Positions 1 through 8,993 of a DNA stretch of 64,000 nucleotides are shown here, one piece after another (position 1 is the stretch's first letter; every line of letters starts with the position of its first letter). This stretch comes from Tardiphaga sp. (GTDB lineage Bacteria; Pseudomonadota; Alphaproteobacteria; Rhizobiales; Xanthobacteraceae): positions 1-64,000 of the forward strand of contig JASBVG010000057.1 of the NCBI GenBank assembly GCA_030147505.1, in the 5' to 3' direction. The position numbers and the translations under genes were made by a program. The notes beneath the pieces were generated by a model that ran no database searches, was not told the DNA's origin, and worked only from the letters and a program-made list of their open reading frames with translations.

Positions 1-410
1 AGGGGCGCTCTCATGAGGCGTCTTTGAGTGGGACAAGATGCGGCGCCTGCGGGCGGGAGGCTCACGCGGCCTCACGCACTCGGGTGGTCGAGGGTCACCG
101 TCCGACCCCACTACGGGGGTCTGCCGCTAGCGCGGCTGGACGCGGTGCGGGCGAAGGCGGGGAAACCTGTTGGATGGCTCTCTTGCGAGAGAGCGCCCAG
201 TACCCGGAAGAGCGGTCCTTCGACTGGAAAAACGTCGCGGTGGCGCGCCGTAAGGCGTTGCGCGGCTCAGGCCGGCTGGCGATCCAGCCTGTCGGAGCGG
301 CGCCAGTGCTACCCAAGTGCGCCTTGCGGCGTGCCACCTCCCCTCATGGCTCGAGGGGAGACCTGCCTACACCTCGGACGCGCAAGCGCCGCGAGAACAT
401 GAAAACTCGT
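1..410. other. Structured GC-rich region without a convincing gene
   Basis: The stretch left of the first repeat is very GC-rich and full of short hairpins. Examples are a perfect 7-bp stem with a TGCG tetraloop at 177-194 and a GACCCC/GGGGTC hairpin near 104-121. Several overlapping open frames exist on both strands, but all have Arg/Pro/Ser-rich translations, no domain I recognise and no ribosome binding site. It could be a noncoding repeat element, a structured RNA or the remnant of a gene to the left of the window. I do not recognise an RNA family. Confidence 0.35.
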
Positions 411-502
411 CCGTAGGGCGGATTAGGCAAAGCCGTAATCCGCCGGCCGAATACAAAGTTGAAACTCCGCGGCGGATTACGCTTCGCTGATCCGCCCTAC
501 GG
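411..502. repeat. Intergenic inverted repeat (CCGTAGGGCGGATTA family)
   Basis: The outer arms CCGTAGGGCGGAT and ATCCGCCCTACGG are exact reverse complements. The inner parts (TAATCCGCC and GGCGGATTA) also pair, so the element folds as a long imperfect hairpin. It sits directly behind the ubiG stop codon, and a degenerate copy lies at 35323-35414. This matches the REP-like mobile repeats common in Bradyrhizobium relatives. Confidence 0.75.
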
Positions 503-511
503 CAAAGCGGC

Positions 512-1270
512 TCAAACCTCTTCCGCGACCACCATGTAGTTCACGCCCATGTCGGACGAGATCGACCAGCGATCGGCGATCGGATTGTAGGTGACGCCCG
601 CCTGCTCAGTGATGCCCAACTTGTTGCGCTCGAGATGATCGGCGAGTTCATCCGGCGTGACGAACTTCTCCCACTGATGGGTGCCGCGCGGCAGCCAGCG
701 CAGCACATATTCGGCAGCCACGATGCCGAGCGCAAAGCTGCGCCAGTTGCGGTTCAGGGTGGAGACCACGATCAATCCACCCGGCTTCATCCTCGAAACA
801 CAGTGATCGAGGAACGCGCCGACATCGACCACATGCTCGACCACTTCCATCGCCAGCACGATATCGAAACGCTCATTCGCATCGAGCTCTTCCACCGTGG
901 TGCAGCGATAGTCGATCGACAAGCCGCTCTTCTCCGCATGAAGATTTGCGGCGGCAATGTTGGTGGCTGACGGATCGATGCCTGTGACATCAGCGCCGAG
1001 CCGCGTGAACGGCTCGCACAACAGGCCCGCGCCGCAGCCGATATCGAGCAAGCGCAAGCCGTCGAGACAGTTCAGGCTGCGCGGATTGCGATCGAACTTG
1101 CGGCAGGCCGCATCGCGAATGAAGGACAGCCGCAGCGGATTGATCTTGTGCAGCGGCGCCATCTTGCCGCGCGGATCCCACCACTGCTCCGAGAGCTTTG
1201 AAAACTTTTCGATCTCGGCCGCATCGACGGAAGCGGCGGAAGCATCGGAGAACGAGGACTGTGTGGTCAT
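512..1270 (-). CDS. ubiG: Ubiquinone biosynthesis O-methyltransferase UbiG
   Basis: This 252-residue class I SAM methyltransferase catalyses both O-methylations of ubiquinone biosynthesis (the 2-polyprenyl-6-hydroxyphenol and the later demethylubiquinol step). The SAM-binding motif I DIGCGAG is at about residues 76-82 and is followed by an acidic end of strand 2 (TGIDPS). The N-terminal FSKLSEQWWDP segment is typical of UbiG, and the length is normal for the family. It lies back to back with lysC across the PH-domain gene, as in other Bradyrhizobium-type genomes. The start ATG is at 1270, 9 bases downstream of the PH-domain stop, so the two minus-strand genes are probably cotranscribed. Confidence 0.93.
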   Translation of the reverse strand: MTTQSSFSDASAASVDAAEIEKFSKLSEQWWDPRGKMAPLHKINPLRLSFIRDAACRKFDRNPRSLNCLDGLRLLDIGCGAGLLCEPFTRLGADVTGIDPSATNIAAANLHAEKSGLSIDYRCTTVEELDANERFDIVLAMEVVEHVVDVGAFLDHCVSRMKPGGLIVVSTLNRNWRSFALGIVAAEYVLRWLPRGTHQWEKFVTPDELADHLERNKLGITEQAGVTYNPIADRWSISSDMGVNYMVVAEEV

Positions 1271-1279
1271 GATGTATTT

Positions 1280-1747
1280 CTATCGTGCCGTGATGTGGCT
1301 GCGGAACGCGAGCGGCGAGGCGATCAGCTCGATCTTCTGCTCGTCATCGCCCATGTTCTCGATGATGACATTGCCATAGTTCAAAATGCGCCCGGGGATA
1401 CTTTGATCCACGCTGACGCTGGCGACCTTGTCGATGCTGATCTCGAAGGTGCGCCGGGTGATGAAGCCTTCCTTGTGGACCACGCGGAGCGTGGTCACAT
1501 CCGTCTCGGTGGTCCAGCGGCGGAACCAGGCGAGTATGGTGAAATACAGCGCGACCACCGCAACGACGCCAGCGCCGATCAATCCGGCCGCCGTCAAGGT
1601 CGGGTTCAGGGTCTGCCCGGACGCCACGAACAGGACGGCGGCGGCGATCCAGCCCAGAATGCCCTTCCAGTAGACGATCCAGTGCAGGTTGCTGGAATAC
1701 AGCACCTTCTCGCCCGGCTGCAGGATATCGTCGATATAGCGTCCCAT
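1280..1747 (-). CDS. PH (bPH2-like) domain membrane protein
   Basis: A 155-residue protein with two hydrophobic segments near residues 25-65 is followed by a bacterial PH-like domain. The lines LRVVHKEGFITRRTFEISIDK and the GRILNYGNVIIENMG motif are characteristic of bPH2/YdbS-type domains. The start at 1747 (MGRYIDDIL) was chosen because upstream in-frame sequence has low-complexity Arg/Pro content and no homology look. Such proteins are inner-membrane anchored and of unknown precise role. The gene is immediately upstream of ubiG on the same strand and divergent from lysC. Confidence 0.8.
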   Translation of the reverse strand: MGRYIDDILQPGEKVLYSSNLHWIVYWKGILGWIAAAVLFVASGQTLNPTLTAAGLIGAGVVAVVALYFTILAWFRRWTTETDVTTLRVVHKEGFITRRTFEISIDKVASVSVDQSIPGRILNYGNVIIENMGDDEQKIELIASPLAFRSHITAR

Positions 1748-1902
1748 AAGCCGTCCAATTGACCTGTCTCGGGGCTTTCTAAGCGGGTTTGGGGCGGGTT
1801 GCTTGCCCCCACACCCGCCGCTATGTATACGCGCCGTTTCACCCGCCCGCGTCGCGGGCGCGGTATCTTTACCCACTGTCGCCAGGGAATGCACCACTCG
1901 TC

Positions 1903-3156
1903 ATGGGCCGTCTCGTAATGAAGTTCGGCGGTACGTCCGTCGCCAATATCGATCGCATCCGCAACGTCGCGCAGCACGTCAAACGCGAGGTCGATGCCGG
2001 TCACGAGGTTGCGGTCGTGGTGTCGGCGATGTCGGGCAAGACCAACGAGCTGGTGGCCTGGTGCACCGAAACCTCGCCGATGCATGACGCCCGCGAGTAT
2101 GACGCCATCGTCGCCTCCGGCGAGCAGGTGACGTCCGGCCTCCTGGCCATTGCACTGCAGGCCGTCGGTATCCAGGCGCGTTCCTGGCAGGGCTGGCAGA
2201 TCCCGATCAAGACCTCGGACGCCCATGCTTCGGCGCGCATCGAGGAGATCAATGGCGACGAGATCGTCAAGCGCTTTGCGGAGCGCAAGGAAGTCGCCGT
2301 GATCGCCGGCTTCCAGGGCATCCATGCCGAAACCGGCCGCATCACGACCCTCGGCCGCGGCGGCTCGGATACCTCAGCCGTGGCCATCGCCGCCGCCATC
2401 AAGGCGGACCGCTGCGACATCTATACGGACGTGGACGGTGTCTATACCACCGACCCGCGCATCGTTCCCAAGGCCCACCGCATGGACAAGGTGGCCTTTG
2501 AAGAAATGCTGGAACTGGCCTCGCAGGGTGCGAAAGTGCTGCAGGTCCGCTCCGTGGAGCTGGGCATGGTCTACAACATGCCGATCTTTGTCCGCTCCAG
2601 CTTTGACAAACCCGAAGATATCGACCCGCACGGTACGCCGCCGGGCACGCTGATCTGCAGCGAGGAGGAAATCATGGAAAACCACGTCGTCACCGGAATC
2701 GCCTTTTCCAAGGACGAGGCCCAGATTTCCGTGCGCCAGATCGAAGACAAGCCGGGCGTCGCCGCCTCGATTTTCGTGCCACTGGCCGATGCCAACATCA
2801 ATGTGGACATGATCGTCCAGAACGTCTCCGAAGACGGCAAGACCACCGACCTGACCTTCACGGTGCCGGCCACCGACTATGCCCGCGCCAAGGAAACCAT
2901 CACGGCGGCCAAGGCCAAGATCGGCTATTCGCGTATCGACAGCGCCACCGACGTCGCCAAGGTCTCGGTGATCGGCTCGGGCATGCGCAGCCATGCCGGT
3001 GTTGCCGCCCAGGCATTCGCCGCCCTGTCGGAGAAGCAGATCAATATCCGTGCGATCACCACCTCGGAGATCAAGTTCTCGGTGCTGATCGATACCGCCT
3101 ACACTGAATTGGCGGTCCGCACGCTGCACACGCTCTACGGTCTCGACAAAGCGTAG
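1903..3156 (+). CDS. lysC: Aspartate kinase
   Basis: Aspartokinase phosphorylates L-aspartate, the first step toward lysine, threonine, methionine and diaminopimelate. The N-terminal MKFGGTSV motif (residues 6-13) is the signature of the amino-acid kinase fold. GRGGSDTSA follows later in the kinase domain, and the C-terminal third carries two ACT domains (EAQISVRQIEDKPGVAA and VSVIGSGMRSHAGVAA) that usually bind the feedback inhibitors Lys or Thr. The 417-residue length is normal for the monofunctional enzyme. I chose the ATG at 1903 (MGRLVMKFGG). Another ATG 15 bases later (MKFGG) is possible, whereas the longer frame from 1789 runs through unlikely sequence overlapping the divergent gene's promoter. 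Confidence 0.95.
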   Translation: MGRLVMKFGGTSVANIDRIRNVAQHVKREVDAGHEVAVVVSAMSGKTNELVAWCTETSPMHDAREYDAIVASGEQVTSGLLAIALQAVGIQARSWQGWQIPIKTSDAHASARIEEINGDEIVKRFAERKEVAVIAGFQGIHAETGRITTLGRGGSDTSAVAIAAAIKADRCDIYTDVDGVYTTDPRIVPKAHRMDKVAFEEMLELASQGAKVLQVRSVELGMVYNMPIFVRSSFDKPEDIDPHGTPPGTLICSEEEIMENHVVTGIAFSKDEAQISVRQIEDKPGVAASIFVPLADANINVDMIVQNVSEDGKTTDLTFTVPATDYARAKETITAAKAKIGYSRIDSATDVAKVSVIGSGMRSHAGVAAQAFAALSEKQINIRAITTSEIKFSVLIDTAYTELAVRTLHTLYGLDKA

Positions 3157-3168
3157 AAGATTTTACCT

Positions 3169-3204
3169 GAAACATCCGTTATTACGATTTGAACGGGATG
3201 TTTC
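3169..3204. terminator. Hairpin downstream of lysC
   Basis: GAAACATCCGTT at 3169-3180 pairs with AACGGGATGTTTC at 3192-3204 (one bulged G) around an 11-base loop, 12 bases after the lysC stop. There is no T-run after the stem, so intrinsic termination is plausible but not certain. Confidence 0.4.
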
Positions 3205-3420
3205 TCGTCTGGCAGGCGTTTTGCTTGGCAAAACAAGGCTCGATTCGGTATACGGCCTATGAGGGCAGCCGTATCGGTTGAGGGCGCCGTTTCGGACATT
3301 CTGATTCGGTTTCCACGGTCGCGCCCCATTTGCGCGGCCGTGCAAATGCCATTGATTTCTGAGGCTTAGCGCCAGCGCACGCTTTTCCCCGGGCGCTGGC
3401 CTCGTGGGAGGTGTGGACAT

Positions 3421-5688
3421 ATGCGGAGCGCGTCGGGCGGCCCCCGAGTCTTGCTGAGACGGCTCCGTGAAGTCATGGCGGAGCAGGTCAGCGCTCAGGA
3501 ACGTCTCGACAAGATCGTTGTGCTGATCGCCGCCAATATGGTGGCCGAAGTCTGCTCCACCTATGTGCTGCGCGTCGACAACACCCTCGAACTCTACGCC
3601 ACCGAAGGCCTCAACCGCGAAGCCGTTCACCGTACCGTGCTGAACGCGCATGAAGGTCTCGTCGGCCTCGTTGCATCCGAAGCGACGCCGCTCAATCTCA
3701 ACGACGCGCAAAGCCATCCGGCTTTCGCGTTCCGCCCGGAGACCGGCGAAGAAATCTATCATTCCTTCCTCGGCGTACCGATCCTGCGCGCCGGCAATAC
3801 GCTCGGCGTGCTGGTGGTGCAGAATCGCGCCAAGCGCACTTATGTCGAGGAAGAAGTCGAGGCGCTCCAGACCACGGCCATGGTGCTGGCCGAGATGATC
3901 GCCTCCGGCGAACTCTCTTCATTGGCCCAGCCCGGCGCCGAACCGGCGGCACGGCACTCGATCCACAAGACGGGCGCGATCCTCTCCGACGGCATTGCCC
4001 TCGGCCACGTCGTGCTGCACGAGCCACGCGTGGTCATCACCAACTACATCGCCGAGGATCTGCCGAAGGAAATCAAGCGGCTCGATACGGCACTGACGAA
4101 ATTACGCGCCGATCTCGACCGCATGCTGGAGCGCGGTGATGTCGCCGAGAGCGGCGAGCATCGCGACGTGCTCGAAGCCTATCGCATGTTCGCCAACGAC
4201 CACGGCTGGTCGCACAAACTGCATGAAGCGGTCGCCACAGGTCTCACGGCCGAAGCAGCAGTGGAACGCGTGCAGTCCGACACCCGCGCGCGCATGCTGC
4301 GTTCGACCGATCCCTATCTGCGCGATCGCCTGCACGATCTGGAGGATCTCGGCCATCGCCTGATGCGTCAGCTGGTCGGACAGGACCACGCACCGTCGCG
4401 CGAGCAGATGCCGGACAATGCGATTCTGATCGCCCGCGCGATGGGGCCGGCAGCGCTGCTCGATTATGATCGCAAGAAACTGCGGGGGCTGGTGCTTGAA
4501 GAAGGCACATCGAACTCGCACGTCTCCATCGTGGCCCGTGCGCTCGGCATTCCCGCGCTTGGCGAAGTCGCCAATGCGCCCGGCATTGCCGATCCCGGCG
4601 ACGCCATCATCGTCGATGGCACCTCGGGCTCGATCTACATCCGCCCGTCGCAGGAAATCGAGTCCGCTTACGCCGAACGCGTGCGCTTCCGCGCGCGGCG
4701 GCAGGCGCAGTATTCGGCGCTGCGCGACAAGCCCTGCGTGACCAAGGACGGTGTGAAGGTCGATCTCCTGATCAATGCCGGCCTGATCATCGACCTGCCG
4801 CACATCGACGATACCGGCTCGGCGGGCATCGGCCTGTTCCGTACCGAGTTGCAGTTCATGGTGGGCGAAAGCCTGCCGCGCTCGAGCGATCAACTGCAAC
4901 TTTATCGCGCCGTGCTCGACGCTGCCGGTCCCAAGCCCGTGACGTTTCGCACCCTCGATATCGGCGGCGACAAGGCGCTGCCATATATGGAGACCGTGGT
5001 CGAAGAGAATCCGGCGCTTGGCTGGCGCGCGATTCGCCTCGGTCTCGATCGCCCGGGCCTGCTGCGCGGCCAGATCCGCGCGCTGCTGCGTGCCGGCGGC
5101 GGCCGCGCGCTGCGCATCATGTTCCCGATGATTTCGGAAGTCGCCGAATTCGATCAGGCCAAGGCGATCATCGAGCGCGAGCTGACCTATCTGCGCCAGC
5201 ATGGCCACGCGCTGCCCGAGCGCATCGATGTCGGCACGATGATCGAAGTGCCGGCGCTGGTCTATCAGCTCGACGAACTGCTGAAGAAGGTCGATTTCGT
5301 CTCGGTCGGCTCCAACGACCTGTTCCAGTTCCTGTTCGCCGTTGATCGCGGCAACTCGAAAGTTTCCGATCGCTTCGACACGCTGTCTGCACCGATCCTG
5401 CGCGTGCTGCGCGAGATTGTGCAGAAGGGTGACGCCGCCAAACGGCACGTCTCGCTCTGCGGCGAAATGGCATCGCAGCCGATCGGTGCATTGGCGCTGG
5501 TCGCGCTCGGCTATCGCACGCTCTCGCTGTCGGCTACCGCACATGGTCCGGTCAAGGCCTTGATCCTGGACCTGGACGCGAAGAAAGCCCAGGCAGCGAT
5601 GGCCAAGTGGCTCGATGCACCATCGGGCAGCGTTTCGATCCGGCAGAAACTGACCGAGTTCGCCGAAGCGGAAGGCCTGTCGTTGTAG
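3421..5688 (+). CDS. ptsP: Phosphoenolpyruvate-protein phosphotransferase, nitrogen PTS enzyme I (EI-Ntr)
   Basis: PtsP transfers phosphate from PEP to NPr in the nitrogen-related PTS, a regulatory phosphorelay rather than a sugar transporter. The 755-residue protein has an N-terminal GAF domain (about residues 20-165), then the EI N-terminal domain, the phosphohistidine domain with the active His at about residue 367 (TSNSHVSIVAR), and the C-terminal PEP-binding TIM barrel. The barrel shows FRTLDIGGDK, GIGLFRTELQF, GSNDLFQF and the catalytic Cys in VSLCGEM. The GAF domain separates it from the sugar-PTS enzyme I. Position directly before prfA-prmC is usual for this group. The ATG at 3421 gives the expected family start. 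Confidence 0.95.
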   Translation: MRSASGGPRVLLRRLREVMAEQVSAQERLDKIVVLIAANMVAEVCSTYVLRVDNTLELYATEGLNREAVHRTVLNAHEGLVGLVASEATPLNLNDAQSHPAFAFRPETGEEIYHSFLGVPILRAGNTLGVLVVQNRAKRTYVEEEVEALQTTAMVLAEMIASGELSSLAQPGAEPAARHSIHKTGAILSDGIALGHVVLHEPRVVITNYIAEDLPKEIKRLDTALTKLRADLDRMLERGDVAESGEHRDVLEAYRMFANDHGWSHKLHEAVATGLTAEAAVERVQSDTRARMLRSTDPYLRDRLHDLEDLGHRLMRQLVGQDHAPSREQMPDNAILIARAMGPAALLDYDRKKLRGLVLEEGTSNSHVSIVARALGIPALGEVANAPGIADPGDAIIVDGTSGSIYIRPSQEIESAYAERVRFRARRQAQYSALRDKPCVTKDGVKVDLLINAGLIIDLPHIDDTGSAGIGLFRTELQFMVGESLPRSSDQLQLYRAVLDAAGPKPVTFRTLDIGGDKALPYMETVVEENPALGWRAIRLGLDRPGLLRGQIRALLRAGGGRALRIMFPMISEVAEFDQAKAIIERELTYLRQHGHALPERIDVGTMIEVPALVYQLDELLKKVDFVSVGSNDLFQFLFAVDRGNSKVSDRFDTLSAPILRVLREIVQKGDAAKRHVSLCGEMASQPIGALALVALGYRTLSLSATAHGPVKALILDLDAKKAQAAMAKWLDAPSGSVSIRQKLTEFAEAEGLSL

Positions 5689-5742
5689 CGAGGCTCAGCC
5701 CCACAACGTCACCACATCCTTTCGCGTTTCCGAGATTCCGAC

Positions 5743-6828
5743 ATGTCCGCACTTCCCGAAGCCAAGCTCGACGTTCTCCTTGCCCATCATGCCTCGCTCG
5801 AGGCGGCCGTACTCGGCCAGCTTGCGGCGGAAGAGTATGTGAAAACAACGCGCGAGCTGTCCGAGCTCAATCCGTTGATCGACGCGGTGAAGACCTACCG
5901 TGCCGCCGTGAGCGAGCTGAAAGACATTGACACGATGATCGCCGACGGCACGACCGAAGCCGAAATGCGCGAGATGGCGGAGATGGAGCGCCCGGCGCTG
6001 GAAGAGCGCATCGAGACCCTCGCCCAGGAAATCCGCGTGGCGCTGCTGCCCAAAGATGCCATGGACGACCGCAACGTAATGCTGGAAATCCGCGCCGGCA
6101 CCGGCGGCGACGAGGCATCGCTGTTTGCCGGCGACCTCTACCGCATGTATGAGCGCTTCGCCGCGCTGCAGGGCTGGAAGGTCGAGGTGATCTCGGCTTC
6201 CGAAGGCACCGTCGGCGGCTTCAAGGAAATCATCGCCGAGGTGAAAGGCCGCGGCGCTTTCGCCAAGCTGAAGTTCGAATCCGGCGTGCATCGCGTGCAG
6301 CGCGTGCCGGATACCGAAACGCAGGGCCGCATTCATACCTCGGCCGCGACCGTCGCCGTGCTGCCCGAAGTCGAGGAAGTCGACGTCGAGATCAAGAACG
6401 ACGATCTGCGCATCGAGACCATGCGTGCAGGCGGCGCCGGCGGCCAGCATGTCAACAAGACCGAATCGGCAATCCGCATCACGCATATCCCCACGGGCAT
6501 CGTTGTGATGATGCAGGACAGCCGCTCGCAGCATAAGAACCGCGCTTCGGCCATGAACATCCTGCGTTCGCGCATCTATGACGCCGAGCAGCAGCGGCTC
6601 GATGCGGCGCGCTCCGCCGACCGCAAGGAGAAGGTCGGCAGCGGCGACCGCTCCGAACGCATCCGCACCTACAATTTCCCTCAGGGCCGCGTGACGGACC
6701 ACCGCATCAACCTGACGCTCTACAAGCTGCCGCAGGTGATCGCGGGCGAAGCACTGGGCGAGTTGATCGACGCACTGACCACCGAACATCAGGCTGCGCA
6801 GCTCGCGGCCCAGGGCGACGCGGCGTGA
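5743..6828 (+). CDS. prfA: Peptide chain release factor 1
   Basis: RF1 recognises UAA and UAG and triggers hydrolysis of peptidyl-tRNA. The universal GGQ motif is at about residues 233-235 ([12 protein letters not shown]), whose Gln is the target of PrmC encoded next door. The upstream segment [20 protein letters not shown] belongs to the class I codon-recognition superdomain. The length of 361 residues is normal. The stop codon overlaps the start of prmC by 4 bases (ATGA-type junction region at 6825-6828), which points to translational coupling. Confidence 0.96.
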   Translation: MSALPEAKLDVLLAHHASLEAAVLGQLAAEEYVKTTRELSELNPLIDAVKTYRAAVSELKDIDTMIADGTTEAEMREMAEMERPALEERIETLAQEIRVALLPKDAMDDRNVMLEIRAGTGGDEASLFAGDLYRMYERFAALQGWKVEVISASEGTVGGFKEIIAEVKGRGAFAKLKFESGVHRVQRVPDTETQGRIHTSAATVAVLPEVEEVDVEIKNDDLRIETMRAGGAGGQHVNKTESAIRITHIPTGIVVMMQDSRSQHKNRASAMNILRSRIYDAEQQRLDAARSADRKEKVGSGDRSERIRTYNFPQGRVTDHRINLTLYKLPQVIAGEALGELIDALTTEHQAAQLAAQGDAA

Positions 6829-7715
6829 GCGCGGACATCGACTTTACTGGCCAGACCATCGAAGCCGCGCGGCGCTCGCTCACAAACCTGCTTCGCGCCG
6901 GCAATATTGAGTCCCCCGAACTCGACGCCCGCCTGCTGATCGGCGCCGCGCTCAACCTCGATCTCACGGGCCTGATCTCTGCGGCGAAACGCGCGCTTTC
7001 CCCCAACGAGGCTGCGCAACTCGCGCAATTTGCGGGCCGCCGCCTTTACGGCGAGCCGGTCGCGCGGATCATCGGAATCAAGGAGTTCTGGGGGCTGCAG
7101 TTCACCCTCTCCGCCGACACATTGGTGCCGCGTCCAGACACGGAGACCATCGTCGAAGCTGCGCTCGAATGTCTGGACACCAGCGGCCCGCGGTCGCGTA
7201 CCCTACGGATCGCCGATCTCGGCACTGGTTCAGGCGCGATCCTGCTGGCGCTACTCTCCGAGTTACCCAATACGACAGGTGTTGCGACCGATATCAGTCT
7301 CGCTGCGTTGCGCACCGCGCGCAGTAACGCAGAACGAAGCGGCCTTGCGCCCCGCGCGCATTTCATCGCCTGCGACTATGCATCTGCGCTGGCTGGCGGT
7401 TTCGACCTGATCGTTTCGAATCCGCCTTATATTCCGTCCGCCGATATCGCTGGCCTTGCCATCGAGGTGCGCGATCATGATCCGTTGCGCGCGCTCGATG
7501 GTGGCCGTGATGGTTTCGACGCTTATCGCATTATCGCTCCCGAAGCCGCACGCCTGCTGCGCCCGGGCGGCTCGCTGATTGTCGAGGTCGGACATGATCA
7601 AAGCAAGACGGTCACCGGGTTGATGACCGCGGCCGGCCTGACTTTGCCCCGCCGTCCCAAGGCCGATCTCGGGGGCATCCGGCGGGCAGTCATCGCGCAA
7701 AAAAAGCCGCGATAA
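6825..7715 (+). CDS. prmC: Release factor glutamine N5-methyltransferase
   Basis: PrmC methylates the Gln of the GGQ motif in RF1 and RF2. The 296-residue protein has an N-terminal helical substrate-binding domain and a Rossmann-type SAM domain with DLGTGSGAI and the catalytic NPPY motif at about residues 199-202 ([11 protein letters not shown]). It overlaps the end of prfA by 4 bases and starts with GTG, so it is translated from the same message. Family length and order (prfA-prmC) are standard. Confidence 0.95.
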   Translation: MSADIDFTGQTIEAARRSLTNLLRAGNIESPELDARLLIGAALNLDLTGLISAAKRALSPNEAAQLAQFAGRRLYGEPVARIIGIKEFWGLQFTLSADTLVPRPDTETIVEAALECLDTSGPRSRTLRIADLGTGSGAILLALLSELPNTTGVATDISLAALRTARSNAERSGLAPRAHFIACDYASALAGGFDLIVSNPPYIPSADIAGLAIEVRDHDPLRALDGGRDGFDAYRIIAPEAARLLRPGGSLIVEVGHDQSKTVTGLMTAAGLTLPRRPKADLGGIRRAVIAQKKPR

Positions 7716-8226
7716 AGCCTTCTTAAATCGAAAAAAACCGCTTGGAATATCCCCCGCGAGCGACTACGTTCCGGGCACAGCATCGGAACAGGGTTGGTTC
7801 GCCCCAGAGGTATTCGTGGGTGGCCAGTAATCTCGCAAGAGAGCCCGTCCGGATACAGGTTCCACAGGCAGGTCTGGCTGAGCGCGATGGCTGAAAGTGC
7901 TGCGCAGCTCACGACCGCAGAGCGAACGAAAGCCTGATTATTGCGCTTTGATTTTCACGGACAAAAGCCGCCCCGGCACATGCGCCCGGATTTGGCAGGA
8001 GTCTGACTTGGCCGGTTCGATAGGATCGGCCGGCGATTGGGGAACGCGTCTTTGCTGAACGCGACTTTGGGCAAGATCGATGCAGCGATGACCTGCACGA
8101 CGATCCGGATGTGTGCCTGCAAGAGGCCTGTCCGGCTTCCGCGGATTGCTGCCGCGGCCACACATTTCAGCGCGTAGCCACTCAGTACAGTAGCTCTGTG
8201 ACATATCTCAGTAACGAAAGCGACAC
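7716..8226. other. Intergenic region between prmC and the DUF4167 gene
   Basis: This 511-base stretch has only short open frames on the minus strand, with Arg/Pro-rich translations and no ribosome binding sites. I see no tRNA, terminator with T-run or known riboswitch. It probably carries the promoter of the downstream DUF4167 gene and some decayed sequence. Confidence 0.5.
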
Positions 8227-8955
8227 ATGAGAAACGGTCAGAACAACAAGCGGATGCGTAACAACAACCGCAATAACAATAATAATAACAACAATAACAA
8301 TCGGCGCGGCCAGAACCCGATGACCCGGGTCTATGAATCGAACGGCCCCGATATCAAGATCCGCGGCACCGCCTCACATATCGGTGAGAAGTATCTGCAG
8401 CTCGCCCGCGACGCACGGTCGTCCGGCGACCCGGTCGCCGCCGAGAACTACTATCAGCATGCCGAACACTATTTCCGCCTGATCGCTGCGGCGCAGGAAC
8501 AATTCCGCCAGAATCAGCCTCAACAGCAGCAGCGCGCCGACAATAACGCCAACGATGTGCAGTTGGAGGATGGCGACGACGAGAGCGAGAGCTTCTCGAA
8601 CTTCGGTGCCGAACCCGGTTTCGTGCCGCAGCAGAGGGAACAGCAGCCGCGCGAAAATTATCAGCAGCGCGGCGAGCAGCAGCCTTATCCGCGCGATGCT
8701 CGCCAGCCGCAGCCCCAATATCAGCCGCAGCCGGCTGCACCGGCCAGCGACAATATCGGCCTGCCGTCCTTCATCACCGGCGGTGCTCCGCAGCCGGCAA
8801 ATGGCGCGCCCTTCGAACAGAACGGCAGCAATGGCAACGGGAATGGCGAACAGCGTTTCCCGCCGCGCCGGCGCCGCCGTCCGCACGGTCCGCGTCCGGA
8901 CGCGGCTGCCGCGCCGGCCGCCGTCAGTGAAGACTTCAATCCCGGCAATTCGTAA
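8227..8955 (+). CDS. DUF4167 domain protein with Asn-rich N-terminus
   Basis: A 242-residue protein of unknown function conserved in Rhizobiales. An N-terminal low-complexity tract rich in Asn and Arg (about residues 5-28, encoded by AAC/AAT triplets) precedes the conserved DUF4167 core (residues about 30-105). The core contains YESNGPDIKIRG, KYLQLARDARSSGD and AENYYQHAEHYFRL. The C-terminal half is Gln/Pro-rich and probably disordered, ending in an RRRRRP basic cluster. The composition (RG/RN-rich ends, compact helical core) would suit RNA or nucleoid binding, but that is inference. It follows prmC in many relatives. Confidence 0.88.
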   Translation: MRNGQNNKRMRNNNRNNNNNNNNNNRRGQNPMTRVYESNGPDIKIRGTASHIGEKYLQLARDARSSGDPVAAENYYQHAEHYFRLIAAAQEQFRQNQPQQQQRADNNANDVQLEDGDDESESFSNFGAEPGFVPQQREQQPRENYQQRGEQQPYPRDARQPQPQYQPQPAAPASDNIGLPSFITGGAPQPANGAPFEQNGSNGNGNGEQRFPPRRRRRPHGPRPDAAAAPAAVSEDFNPGNS

Positions 8956-8993
8956 GATCGTCGCTCTTCGAAGCGTTGCGTTTGATCGCGCCG

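Noticed and set aside
24..416. Overlapping open frames of about 125 codons at the left edge
   Set aside because: Three frames are open at once, all of low quality, and none has a recognisable domain; the region is better seen as noncoding structure.
4102..5544. Open frame of 480 codons on the minus strand opposite ptsP
   Set aside because: It is the antisense shadow of a highly conserved gene in GC-rich DNA; the translation is His/Gln/Arg-rich and matches no family.
8251..8304. AAC/AAT-rich tract considered as a CRISPR-like or simple repeat locus
   Set aside because: It encodes the Asn-rich N-terminus of a DUF4167 protein and has no spacers.
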